Of a stretch of 64,000 nt of DNA, positions 19,710-31,375 are shown piece by piece (position 1 is the first letter of the stretch; the number at the start of each line of letters is the position of its first letter). The position numbers and the translations under genes were made by a program. Under the pieces are notes generated by a model that was not told where the DNA came from, ran no database searches, and saw nothing but the letters and a program-made list of their open reading frames with translations. Origin of the DNA: Arenicola marina (lineage: Eukaryota > Annelida > Polychaeta > Arenicolidae); NCBI GenBank assembly GCA_964019135.1, contig OZ025258.1:15965771-16029770 (forward strand), given 5' to 3'.

Positions 19710-20544
19710 CTGGAAAGCAAATAAGGTCATATATCAAAACTACAAATAAGTGGTAGTGGATTCCGCAACAATTCAAAGAATATTCAAGGAACGGATTAAC
19801 ACAGTTTTCACAATATCATCTTACGCACTTTTTATCATTGCTTCCTTGTCAAGTTTTTTTAACCCAGTTTTAGACTTTCTTATCATATCAAAAAAATGTT
19901 ATTCAAGCTATTTGCTTGAGAAAAATTTCCAAATATCTTAATTTAATAAAATCCTAATTTAAACATGATGCGACAGCTTAAAAAAATCAACAATAAAGTG
20001 AGGCATATGGTTATTTTGTGCTTGATGTGAGGATTTAAATTGATGTAATATTATGTTAACTGAAGAAGCCATCATAAAATCTGGAAACCCAGCATCTTGA
20101 AAACAAGATTGTGCAGAGATAATGACCAGTGAAAATCACTGAGGGAAAAAGTGTTTAGTTAAGATGGATTTAACAGTTGAAGCTTTAGGAAAATGACAAA
20201 ACAGCAGCTGACTTAGATAACAATTTTGAACCAACAAAAATATCAATCCCCCCGGCCCCTCCTATAAATGGCATAAATAACATTGCTTTAAAAGGAATAT
20301 GATGTAATATAAATATAGCAACACAGGGTATCAGTTAAATATTGGGCACTGAACAAATCCACCAACTCGGGTGAAAGTCATTTAGAAAGACTCGATAGAA
20401 GCATTTTTGAAATAAAGCTTTCTTTAATACGTATGAATAAAGTGTATTTATCTTGTTTATAGAAGTTAAAAACTCATCAATCATCAATTCCCGGAATACA
20501 TTTAAATAAAACTTGATCATTTGCATGGGCTATAGTAAATTTTA
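19710..20544. other. AT-rich non-coding DNA
   Basis: No supportable ORF, RNA or repeat seen. Confidence 0.4.
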
Positions 20545-20770
20545 CTTTGTGATCAAGGATTTTCATTAATCGTCAACTGAGAATCTTTAATATTAAATAG
20601 ATCTAACCGTGAATTAAGAAATCACCAATTTATACCATGTACCCGCCCCTTCCATTGTACGTGGGGAATTTTCAATTGAACACATCGTCACCTGGGAATA
20701 AAGACATTGATTTTTCATGATTTGGGAACACGACCCCCCTCGATCCCCACCCCCAATGGGGGTGTAGCTT
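20545..20770 (+). repeat. Dispersed repeat family D, copy 1
   Basis: gatcaaggattttcattaat, the phrase tccattgta, and tcgtcacctgggaataaag are shared with 43355-43560 and 56700-56930, all direct. It ends in a C-rich tract, as the other copies do. Confidence 0.65.
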
Positions 20771-21588
20771 TGGACTATAGCTTTGTGTATGATCATTAAT
20801 GTATGCATACCTGTACTGCATGATCTGATGATATGTACATGATGCTGCAATATCCCACCAACCTGTTCTATTTCGTAGTGATTGCTCTATCCCACAGCAT
20901 ATTGTACCCCTCCCCCCCCCCCTGTACTTTAGCTGTCTATACAAAGATTGTCCACTAGACTTACCTGCGGTGTGTCTGTCAATGTATCGCTGGCAGCTAG
21001 CCGCTGGAATGGTCACCAGATGGGCACATACAGTGTCAGTGACTGTATCGCTGGTTCTTGTTAGCTAGGTTTAGTGGCCATGTGAACGTCTGTTGGGGCC
21101 TAAAACCCCCGACCGCCCAAATCGTCCTACATAAATAAGAGCAAACTGACAGTTACATTTGACGTTGCCATCCTACACAATCTGTCGAAATAAGGGGGGG
21201 GGGGGGTGGGGGGCGATACGCTCGTTTTGTATCTCTTAGTTACCGATATACGAATAACAATAAGGTTGCATGAGAAGCTGGGGAGGGCGTGGGCAGCATA
21301 TGGGAATGGTGCGTAACAAGGCACGGGAAAAGCGCTAGCAGTACTTTACAGTCTTGGCCTCTTTGCTCGTTATGGGACTTGTCACACCCTCCCGACCTAG
21401 ATCTATCCATTAAAATAATATTTATTGCGAGATTAGGATGGTATGAAACAAATCTGGGGACATATTTATTATTTGATGATCGTGTTGTGCTTGGACAAAA
21501 ATCGGCGTCTAACTGTGCATTATGTTATAGGTGTGAAAGGATCCTGACCCGTTTTGGGCAGTCGGACGTTTTGGGTTCTCACAAACGT
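20771..21588. other. Non-coding with G tract
   Basis: C run at about 20910-20922 and a G-run of about 13 followed by TGGGGGG at 21196-21215. No gene seen. Confidence 0.4.
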
Positions 21589-21834
21589 CTACTTTGAAGG
21601 TTCGTCACAGAGCAAAATGCTAGGAATATCTTTAGGCTTCATCTCCATTCTCAGTCTGAGTGTTACTATAAAAGCCTGCATATTCTGAACCTCGTGTGCG
21701 TTGACAAAGTCAAAGTGAAATTGATACGCGAACAGAGTTGACGGTATTCGTGACTGCTGGTTTGTTTCCCAACTTGGAAATATGTTTAAACTGATTGCTG
21801 CAGATAGATAGTACCCATAAGATCCAACAAGACA
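21589..21834 (-). CDS. Candidate terminal exon, unknown protein
   Basis: On the minus strand, after ccaacacag at 21835, an ~81-codon frame runs to a stop. The peptide starts CLVGSYGYYLSAAISLNIF and continues with protein-like composition (FAYQFHFDFVNAHEVQNMQA). No family recognised and no partner exon found. Confidence 0.3.
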   Translation of the reverse strand, partial: CLVGSYGYYLSAAISLNIFPSWETNQQSRIPSTLFAYQFHFDFVNAHEVQNMQAFIVTLRLRMEMKPKDIPSILLCDEPSK

Positions 21835-21904
21835 CTGTGTTGGTAATTTTACACGACACAAAGAAGCCAAAAGTAACAAGCCGATTTCAAAACAGCAGCA
21901 TGCG

Positions 21905-22135
21905 AGCGGAGCAGAGCAAGTGCCTTTGTTTTCCCGTTTGACGTCATTTTATTGTGATGCGATCCTATCCGCACGCAGGCTAAAAATTACTGGCAAAATT
22001 TTGCGCGGGAGACATGAAATCGGCTCAGATATATACGTTCTCAGCGTCTTTCGAAAATATCATTCCTCGATAAGATACAAATATACTCCAGAGATGATTA
22101 GAAAATTAAGTGATTTTGGCGTGGCACAAACCGTT
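21905..22135 (+). repeat. Dispersed repeat family A, partial diverged copy
   Basis: Shares tgcctttgttttcccgtttg-type sequence, then tgacgtca and tttggcgtggcacaaac, with the copies at 215-660 (inverted) and 55855-56350; the middle is diverged. Confidence 0.5.
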
Positions 22136-22187
22136 TAAGTTTGCCTTTATATTTATTTGAACCATAGATACAGATCTAATAACAAGC

Positions 22188-22350
22188 TGGCTTCGGTAGC
22201 GCAGTGGTTAGCGCGCGTACCTTGTAATCGCTCGACCGGAGTTCAATCCCCGAGCACCTGGGATGAACTTTCGGAGTTCTATGCCTTCAACTACTTCAAT
22301 GGTGACCAACTTGGGGCCACCCTTTCGGGAAATATTCAGTCTTCACGTTA
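22188..22350 (+). repeat. tRNA-derived SINE-like unit
   Basis: An A-box-like stretch (tagcgcagtggttagcgcg), a CTTGTAA loop recalling tRNA-Thr(TGT), and a B-box (ggagttcaatccccg) in tRNA spacing, but the acceptor and anticodon stems do not pair fully. The tail phrase gaactttcgg is shared with the unit at 57891. Treated as a SINE or tRNA pseudogene rather than a functional tRNA. Confidence 0.6.
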
Positions 22351-23162
22351 AAATGCAAACTTTACTTTAACGTTGAATCATTATAAGCAAAATTACGTTA
22401 GAATAACGTTAATTAAACGTAGCTGCTAACGTTAAGTTAACATTGGTATGCTATAAGGGTTATGCCTCGTCTTTTATGCAAATGACGCGATGATTTCGAA
22501 AGTGTCGGCGTAAACTGCATCTATTATAAGAGATCGGAAAAAGAAATCGTATATTAGATTATACAGTGAGTGCATTTCTGTACTGGATTATTGATTAAAG
22601 AATGTCATATAATCCCGACACAGTTGTAGATGTGACCCTGGTTTCCTTCGCAACGTTCCACGTCGTAATTGTTGCTGTCTGCAATAGTGCGCTGTATCAT
22701 TTAAATATGAGTTCTACTATTTCGAAAGAAAATAATTGTTGTAGACGAGATGTCAAAATGTGCACGCGCAGATACAAATGAAATCTTAAACACGCGCAGA
22801 AAATCACAAACACTGGAACAAAAACAGCGATACATATATCTAGCAATTTATCCATGGCTTGTACCTGTATCATATTGGCAGATTTTGCTTCCAGGGCAAT
22901 ACGTAAAAGCGGGAGTGAAATCAGCCTGCTCGTAATTGCACACCTGTTGGTCACAAGAGACAAGGAACCAGCCACGGTCCCCTGAGCAGCCCGTGTAGCA
23001 GTTGTTGACGTAGAAGTTCCGCTCCGCGACTATGTCTCTGAAATGGTGATTCTACACAACGTAGGGAAGAACTTGCCAAAACGTGCCAAGAATATTCTCA
23101 ATTATTATGATGCACGAATAATAATATAACAATAGCGCGAGTTAGCGGGGCGTTAGGGAATT
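22351..23162. other. Non-coding
   Basis: Nothing supportable seen; short frames on either strand look random. Confidence 0.35.
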
Positions 23163-26100
23163 TTATAGGGCATGTCAGTTCTCGCGGGTTCTACTTCCGG
23201 CCTGGGCTTTTGGGGACAAACAAACGAACACGTGCTTTTTGTTCAGTGCGCAGCCTGACTCGCCCCCTGCGTAACAGTGGATACCACGCGCAGAGGGCTG
23301 TCATGCTAGTTACGACATAGGACGCGGAACCAGGCAAGCTGCGCGGCCGGCTCGGCGAACGAGGGGTGGGTCGCAATTCGTCTTTCGTGCGTCTTAAATA
23401 AAGAACTGTTAACTTTTTCGTGTCGATATGTTGGTAGATGACACTTTGTACATGTCATTTTCCATAATACTGGCCACGTTCAGTTAACTAGGCGCACAAC
23501 AGGTAGATGATTTCCCAATGTTTACACTGGTCTGGAGTGATCGGGTGACAGGTATGGAAGCCTTTGCCGTCAAAATTACAGTTTTGCAATCCTGAATGCA
23601 ACTACCATTCAAATAGGCAAATTTCAAAAGAACAACGTTTGTAAATTTACTGTGCTAACATTATCTTTTTAAATTGCTTCCGTTCTGTTACATTCATAGT
23701 CTTGATGGGTATTTTGGCAAACCTTTTTAATGAGAACCACAATATAGACCAGTACTTTTGTGACTTTTCCATTTCCACAGAGTGAGCTAGCTTACATGTA
23801 TTATCGGCTTACTGGTATAATGATTTGGATCTAAGTTAAACTGGTGCGGCAAACTTAATATTCAAGAAGTATATACATGTATGCAGTTGACTTCAGTCAT
23901 AGCTCAGTTTAATGGGTCCTTTCAAATATGCTAGCAAAACTAGATAATATATGTTTCCTCGATCTTTATGGGAATGGTGGAATTAAGCCTTAATTTATAA
24001 AACAAAAAGTTTTTAGATTTTTATAGGTGGACACTTGTGTTGATAATTTGTATAGCTGATGTGTCTACGTTCAGCTTACTGATAGCTTTAGTTCTGTATA
24101 AAACCTTTAAATGTAACATTTCCTTTTGATTTTGATTAATTAAATTACACTTTCTTTTGCTACTTTTGACATAAACACACAAGGAAAAAAAAATATTTAA
24201 AAATTGTGGCATCTTTAAATATATGGAGATTTTCATAAAGAATCTGTAATGCAACATACAAAATCTATAATTATTAAGTGTATAACCTTCATGATTGACT
24301 ACTTTTTTGCTCATATATTGGATAAACATGATGATAATAAATCCAAGTTTCTATTTGTCTCTTTGCATTGGATTTGCTTCTATCATATCAGTTTAATTGG
24401 GGTGCTCAACATATGGTATAAAACAAAATCTGCAAGTATTTCACATGTAGCAGATACAAAAACTAAGTGAAGGTACAAAAAATGAAATACTTCATACTTC
24501 ATCGAATTCATAACATTTCCTTTTAAGGTTGTCCAATTAATTTGATTACCGGTAAATTACACCTTTCATAGCTACTTTTGTCCTGATGTCTATACATGAA
24601 ACATATAATAAAGAAACAAGAGAACAAACTATTAAAAATATTAATAACAATTAACCCATAACGAATTCAGTAATATTATTAAATATATTATTTTATATAT
24701 TATATATAGAGACAGTTTTATTTAACCAGCATAAACATAAAAAATCCCCATAACGGGACAATCAATATGTATGTTACATTTTGTTAGATCAATTTCATTT
24801 CTTAATTCTCCGGCATTCAACTACAATAATGACAAGGGCACATTCCTTGGTTAATAAATCCTGTGTACCGTAATAAATATAACATATCAGTTTTTTAAAA
24901 TCTCGCAGCTGCTACCAGTATATTGTATTAGATTGTGTTTCATCAATTTAAACAAAGAAAAGATAAATTTATGACTTTTAAAATAAAATAGGACATTATG
25001 TATCTGGTTTGATAGGATATAATAATCATCAACTTTGTTCTACATTAAATCAGCCCTGGGTGACAAATGTTGTTCATGACATTTGCAAATTGAAATCTAC
25101 ATTGAAATTAATGCTGCATAACTGTGTAATGATAAGATGTTCTTTTTAGATTGTGCGACTTAATTTTGATTAAATTGCACCATTTTGGTACTGTTGTCCT
25201 GAAGTCTATACATATGATGTATATTAATAAAAATAAAATTAAAAAAATGAAGAAAAATATCCATAATAACAAGTATCACATAAGGACACGAGTACCGTAA
25301 CATTAAAAAAAATTGGCAGGTTTATATATATATATTTTCATTTAACCAGTATAAACATCGCAATAAAATGATACTAATCATCAATATATATGGCACATGT
25401 TGTTACTTTTATTCTTTTCTCTAACATTTAGCTACAGTTGTGACAAGAGCACCAGGACATATTGCTTTGCTAATAAATTCTGCGTGTCATAATGAATAAA
25501 CTGGTGTTGTATAACCACTTTTTCAGACTCCTGCTCGGTTGCTATCGTATATATTATAACATGTTCCATTATTTGAAAAGACCATGCAGTTTACAACACT
25601 TAAAATATAACTTGACTTTACAATTCAGCAGGCTATACCAAACAACTTTCTACTTTCTGTGATGACAAACATTATTCATGACATTGGCAAAGTCATTAAT
25701 TTTCTTTAAATGTTCTAGATTTTTATGCAGTCTGTTAAATTTTTCATTTCTTCATAGATTTAGTTGACATTTGCATCCACATACTTTGTACTCTTGTCTA
25801 ATTTATATTTACATACTTTGCAATGTTTATTGGTATGTTCACTTGATTGTTAACTTGTAAAAAACTCAATATTTCAATATAATCACAAAACTAAAATTTG
25901 TAAAAATATGTAAAAGACATCATTTCCCATATACTTAGATCTATATCTATGTGTAATATATATCTCAGACAAATATGTAGGTACATTGTACACATTATTT
26001 TACATCAAATATTTGCTAGATACAAAGGGCATGATTGAGGATTTATATAATGTTACAATATTTAAGTGAATACAGTTCAGTTCTTTTTCAATTTTATAAT

Positions 26101-26715
26101 GTTATTTCCATTCAAAGCTTTATTTAAATAAAGCTTAGTTATAATTTGTCAAAGCCGTCATAATTGATTTCTTGATTTGGACAAAACTGTAATAAAATCA
26201 TTTGCGGTAAAATAACAATTAAGTAGTATTGAGCTCAAGCGGCTCTATCATATCTGCTCATAAAATAACGAATTTCGCGAATTATGGTTTATTCCGCTTG
26301 TCATCTGTATTTCGGCCATCGGCAACACAGTCAGGCCAGCACAAATACTGGGTATGCAGCGGATTGTAGTGCGCCAAGTTTACTGACCGCAGTTATTGAT
26401 ACAGGAAAATACAAGCTCAAAGTGTTTTTCAACAATATATTGTCACTAGATAGTTAACAGGTGCTTATTTATGTTGCATACAGGTCTAGAAGGGACCCAC
26501 CCGTTTCTCCCCTCGCTCACTGCCCAGTTTGCCTGGTTCCACGTCCTAAATCGTGACTAGAATGACAGCGTTTTGATTCGTCAAGCAGGGAGCGAGTGAG
26601 TTGCGCAGTGAAAACTTAAGGTCGCATATAACGCCGTTGTCCCTAAAATCTGATCTCGTGAGGTATCGCACACATAAAACGAGATTCACTTGCATGCCCT
26701 ATTGGCCCAACATCA
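23163..26715 (+). mobile_element. Possible 3.5-kb non-autonomous element with diverged inverted ends
   Basis: 23163-23375 matches the reverse complement of 26490-26715 with clear but imperfect identity (atagggcatg, ttggggacaaac, agtgcgcag, gcggaaccaggcaa and gaggggtgggtc blocks in the same order). The interior is AT-rich and has no transposase that I can see. Target duplications could not be fixed. Confidence 0.5.
24080..25730 (+). repeat. Diverged ~0.6-kb tandem duplication
   Basis: About 24490-25100 and 25110-25730 follow one another in sequence (rich in gtctatacat, atttaaccag-ataaacat, acaagggcac/acaagagcacc, aataaat-ctg-gt blocks in order). A partial third unit begins near 24080. AT-rich and non-coding. 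Confidence 0.6.
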
Positions 26716-27011
26716 AGCTGCAGCAGCGCGCCAGTTTTCATGAAAATGAAGGGCTGCTACAGGTTGATGAAGGGCAAATGAAATGTCTAACGCCATGCAA
26801 AACTCTGAGTGTAAAACAGGTGACTATGAAATTCTACTATAACACAAAGACATTTGCCTTTACCATGCATGGTGGCAGACGAGTAACAGATTGGACACAG
26901 ATTGGGGATCGTTTATCTGTATTATAGTAGAAGTACACAGTCGTCTGTTATACACTCAGATATCTCTGCATAGAGGTGATCCTTAGCAAATTGTGAGTAT
27001 TATATAATAGA

Positions 27012-27190
27012 ATATCGTGACCAATCAAAGCTCGCGCAGCTAGGCAACTGGGCAGCGAGGCGGGCCATTGAAATCGATAACCACAAATCTTTTGTGTGTC
27101 ACATCATGTTTCATTGTTTTACACCATGTAACTGTGGCAACAAGTGTTTATTAAAGGGGCCACAGGGCGGTTTGGGTCAGATTACAGGGC
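27012..27190 (-). repeat. Intact copy of the repeat that hosts the Polinton
   Basis: The reverse complement aligns with 1605-1784 and continues past the insertion point. It provides the empty-site counterpart for the Polinton insertion. 27191-27763 shows nothing else. Confidence 0.75.
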
Positions 27191-27763
27191 GTATTTGATT
27201 ATACGCGCGGAGTACCTCGATCACGACGTAATTGTAAATCAAACAGCGAGTATGGTGCCCCGAGCGTTGTGTCACGTGATCAATTTCACCGCGCCGCCTT
27301 CTCTCGGTTTCGAGCAGGGGCACAAGGACTTCCAACATGGCGTCAAAGGAACAACCCAAGTGGTGAGAGGGGATCGTTTCACTAACAGGATTTCGTAGAT
27401 TTTATGTCAAGTCAGGAGAAAACCGTCTTAAGTAGTCTTGCTGCATATATTTTTTCGTTAGTTTTTACTTTACTATGGGCCCGAGGCCTGAAATAATAAA
27501 AGTTCTGAATGATCTATAAATTCAGCATTGTTCATGTTTCTTCGGGCCGGCAATCCATTTTTTTATCGCTCTACTCGGATTTCACGTTTGAATATCCGAC
27601 ACACGGAACTTTAAAAGTGCTTGCGCAAAACATCCACACCGAACAGGCAAAGTGCATTAAATAAACCCCAGGGTTTTATCGGCCTTCAGATTTAAGGCTA
27701 ATTGTACTAGTTAACACGACCATCAACTTGTAATAATAGGGAATGCCGTAGGGCACATCTTAC

Positions 27764-27921
27764 CCTATGATGGAGGAATAGTTGGCGAAGGTGGTCCTGA
27801 TGTCAGTATAAGACGAATCAATGACCCTGTACTGGTTGAACCACCTCATGCGATTAGAGCCCGCCGCGTCAAAGAGCACGTACATGACCTCTACGGCGCC
27901 CTTATACATCGACACTCGAAT
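27764..27921 (-). CDS. Exon of a candidate secreted protein (third exon)
   Basis: Minus strand, between an AG (27922-27923) and the donor GG/GTAAGA. It encodes IRVSMYKGAVEVMYVLFDAA, then a WFNQYRVIDSSYTDI stretch: compact and protein-like. Order, strand and phase suggest it follows the exons at 29199 and 28547. Family unknown. Confidence 0.4.
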
Positions 27922-28546
27922 CTGTTTATCATCAGAGTATATTTGTCAGAAATGTCTTCCATTAGTCCGTTCTTCTCGTGATTGCCTCATTCCTTCTATA
28001 ATTCTCTCAAACCAAGAAATGTTCAGTCAAATAAACCTTTTAGCCAATCTACAATTCCTGAACGTATAACAAATAAAGAAAACCTATATATGTGATATTA
28101 CATTTTATACCAATTGAAGTAAGGCCTTTGTTAGTTTAAGTGTTTTGACGCAAGATCGTTTGATTTGCTTGGGGTTTAAGGCTATACCAAGACACAACAG
28201 CTGAATAACCAAATCTTACTTACATTAATTTTGAAAAAACAAGACCAAGCGAACCTTCTTAGATAACCATGCATGGTTCACCCACAATATAAAGCATTAA
28301 TACAGATCAACTTTGCACGCAGGATCAAACAAACCGTACCTGGAATTGATGTCGAGCACAAAATCAAGTAAACTATTGTAAGAATAAATTTCGCATACTC
28401 GAACAAACAAACTTATTTTGGATGAAATGCTGAGACCAGATCAAGCAAGAACGCCCGACAACGTATCCAGGTCAGACAATAAGATCATTGCCATCCAAAA
28501 ATAAATACCGCTACAGCACCTGCGTTATGTGTTGCCAGTCATTCGG

Positions 28547-28681
28547 TTAGGCGATAATAGGGGACTTGAAGTATCCCGTCTGTAAGCCGGATGTGATGAC
28601 GTCATCCGTCCACAGCTGGTAGACGTTGGTGGGGCTCTCGTGGGTCAGCCGGAACAGGAGGGTCGACGGCATCAGCTCCAG
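28547..28681 (-). CDS. Exon of a candidate secreted protein (second exon)
   Basis: Minus strand, after the acceptor cctcgacag. It opens in phase 0 with LELMPSTLLFRLTHESPTNV, and 45 codons later meets TAA (28547-28549). The previous exon also ends in phase 0. Either this is the last exon, or the stop is a mutation (or spliced around) and the exon at 27764 follows. Confidence 0.4.
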   Translation of the reverse strand: MELMPSTLLFRLTHESPTNVYQLWTDDVITSGLQTGYFKSPIIA

Positions 28682-29198
28682 CTGTCGAGGGTAACAAACC
28701 GAGCCACGCGACTCAATATAGAGAAACGTGCGGTCTCGTGATATTATATTATCATATAAAAAAAGCTATATAAAATTATTACAAAAAAAAAAGAGTTAGA
28801 AGTTGGTGACTAAATGACGCCACGCGAAGACACGGATGATAAATTTGCATCAAGTTAAGCAAAGCTGATGACGTCTATGGTATCCATTTCCAGAGGGTAT
28901 TATATGAAACTAGCAATGGTTGGGCCACATGGACGACGGGGAATTGGATTTGATATTATAGGAAACGGTTTTAAACGACGTTTATTTTATCACATATATG
29001 TATTCAAACCGCATGTTTTGTATAACGAGTTCAACTTAAAAGTTACCACTAAAGCACCGATGTCATGCAAGTAATACTTCGAAATGTACGAAACTAACAA
29101 TCCCCGATTGGCAGTTACGTCACGCTTGATCATTTTGGACACGTTCCAGATATATAAAAAAAGCAAAAGCACTCACAAAATACATTTATCACACTTAC

Positions 29199-29530
29199 AT
29201 TTAGCGTCAAGAATATGTTGCCCGCTTCACCCGGCTCCCGGAGGTGAAGGCTCCCTGGGTACATGGTGCAGACGCCATCTTGGTACCGGACCGTGGAGCA
29301 TTCCCCCAGGCGGCCGCAGTGCACCGTGCACGCCAGGAGAGAGGGGGACGCCAGGGGCGGCCGGTACCGAGGCCGGGATCCGTCTCGGACGGCAGACTCC
29401 GCCGTTGCCAACGGTACACGCTGTATTGACCCCCTGACTCCGCCACCAGAGGGCTTGGCAGCGAGGAGGTATCGGCATTGAAGACACAGGATAGCGACGC
29501 CACCATCAGCAGGGAGGAGGTGGTCTCCAT
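29199..29530 (-). CDS. First exon of a candidate secreted cysteine-rich (PAN-like) protein
   Basis: The ATG at 29530 (minus) starts METTSSLLMVASLSCVF, a plausible signal peptide. A second frame of the same exon carries LLACTVHCGRLGECSTVRYQ then DGVCTMYPG, whose Cys spacing recalls the end of a PAN/apple domain, and ends in the strong donor AAT/GTAAGT. The signal peptide and the Cys-rich part are in different frames, so a one-base frameshift lies around 29330-29370, or one of the two readings is wrong. Confidence 0.35.
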
Positions 29531-29555
29531 GGCTACAGACTGTCTGCCGGTGATT

Positions 29556-29583
29556 AGTTTATCATATATAATATATATATATA

Positions 29584-29622
<39 letters not shown>
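29556..29622. repeat. (AT)n microsatellite
   Basis: Mostly perfect AT dinucleotide run; a second, shorter one lies at 30367-30400. Confidence 0.9.
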
Positions 29623-29623
<1 letters not shown>

Positions 29624-29696
29624 CTAATAGAGAAACGATCAAGAGGCCTTTGGAATTGTGAATTTGGAAGGTATTTTATATGAAAGAAAATGTGAA

Positions 29697-29790
29697 AACC
29701 ATGACGCCGCTACAGGGAATGGAACCCATGACCGCCGATTTTGTGTACCGGCAGCTCTAACCACTGAGCTACAACAATCCCCGGTTAAGT
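29697..29790 (-). repeat. tRNA-derived SINE-like unit
   Basis: Minus strand: tgtagctcagtggttagag (A box) and gggttccattcc (B box) with a gccgg/cggc anticodon-type stem between them. Paired arms are incomplete at the acceptor end. Confidence 0.55.
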
Positions 29791-30363
29791 AGCCAAGAGT
29801 TTCACATCGTCGTTTGGAATGGTCGAAAAACAATGGCGAACTTGAATATTTAATCCCGCGGAACAAACCTCAAGATGTAGATATGCAGTAGACCTTTTCC
29901 TACTAGGCAGAAAAGAAATTATCATCTCTCGAGCGACAATTGGATTTCGATAATAATTATCTTCGCTATTCACACAAGCGTCCTTAGAGTGACAACAATT
30001 CCGCGCACATCTTGTTCAGTGTTTGTTCTTGCCTGTAACCATCATTTGGGTTACGTGTCCATGGTTTTGCCCCAAAAGTTGACTGCTTCGAATGCGGCCT
30101 GGTTGGTTCAATCTGCCGCCTCTCGCAGCTAACAGGATCAGAACAATGATGGTGTGGCTGCCATAGGCTGCAATATGCCTGCATCACTGTGTCACAAAAA
30201 AGTCTCAGTTTGCTATTCTATGCTTCCGCTGCAGCTAGATCAATGCGAATGGCATTACGACGGGCGAAGTATCGCAAAACATCTCTGTCACAAGATTTTG
30301 TGTATGATGCACAGTATCGGTAAAAATACCCATAAGTAGCACAATGCGTGGGCTTTGTGAACG

Positions 30364-30396
<33 letters not shown>

Positions 30397-31180
30397 ATAT
30401 ATATATGGGCGTGTCGTGTGTTGGAATATCACAGGACTGAAGCTAGTTTGATGGGGGAAAGAATTACAAGGATGTATGGTAGGAAAGGCCAATACACTAC
30501 AATGTTTATTGACGGTTACAAATTAAATTGACCCCATCAAAGGTGGGGTTCAAAATGCCACGCACAGCATAGTGGCAAGCCAACAACAACAACAAACAGA
30601 TTTCACGGACAATTAGTGAATATAAAATTAGTACAGGGATGCTGGGTGGGAAAACGAAAAAGCACAGGAAGATAAAAACGTCCTCCTTGTTGCGACTCTG
30701 ACCGGAAACGGGAAGAGCTAGTCCCCGATTGGTTCATATACAATGTAGGACTAAAAACCGTGAGACGTATAGTGCGATCGCACAATAATGACCGATAATC
30801 GACTACCCCCCATAAATACGTTTTAACGTTGCCAAAAAAAGCAACCAGCTCAGGAATATATATGATACATTAATGGCACGGCTCAGTGGCTGAAGGCTAA
30901 TCACTAAGAAAATAAATGTGTTCAGCATGGATACGTTTGCAGGTCAAATTTTCCATTGATATGTGTAGGCTATATATAGTTCTATTATAGTCAATCATGT
31001 ATCATCACACAAAATGTATATACACATAATATATCAGCCTGATTTTGGTCTCAGAGCGAGCTAACTAATTGTTCCACAGCTTTATGTAGACATGAAACCC
31101 AATGATTACAGTTTCTGCGACATGACTCTAAATGTTCCAGACGAGTATTGACAGTATTTCAGTGCCAAATATTCGAGGAT
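29791..31180. other. Non-coding, AT-microsatellite
   Basis: Apart from the AT run at 30367-30400 I see no feature. It probably includes the 3' flank of the RING-containing gene. Confidence 0.35.
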
Positions 31181-31375
31181 TCAGTCGTATATTTTCCGCA
31201 CGTCATCGATGCGGTTTCTACAGGTTGGGCACCCGTCGTCTCGGGCCGTTTCGTACAAACGCTGGGCGCACTGGTGGCAGAAATGGCGGTGTCCGCACGG
31301 CAGAAACGCCGTGTCTCGCGTCGACGTCAAACATATGACACACATCGCCCCTGTTCTGTCGCCCGTCGGTGGTGA
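31181..31375 (-). CDS. C3HC4 RING-finger terminal exon
   Basis: After the acceptor cctctcgccag, the frame carries CVICLTSTRDTAFLPCGHRH, then FCHQC and CPTCR, a complete RING with all eight ligands, and stops ten codons later (31181-31183). It is expected to recruit an E2 enzyme. There is no clear poly(A) signal nearby. Confidence 0.8.
   Translation of the reverse strand, partial: SPPTGDRTGAMCVICLTSTRDTAFLPCGHRHFCHQCAQRLYETARDDGCPTCRNRIDDVRKIYD

Noticed and set aside
22188-22260. Functional tRNA-Thr(TGT) gene
   Set aside because: A and B boxes are present, but the acceptor and anticodon stems do not pair properly and a SINE-like tail follows.
26601-26927. 108-codon plus-strand frame at the right end of the 3.5-kb element
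   Set aside because: Half of it lies in the inverted end of the element, and no transposase-like motif is present.
30603-30785. Minus-strand frame considered as a gene between the SINE and the RING exon
   Set aside because: Short, low complexity, without splice or family support.
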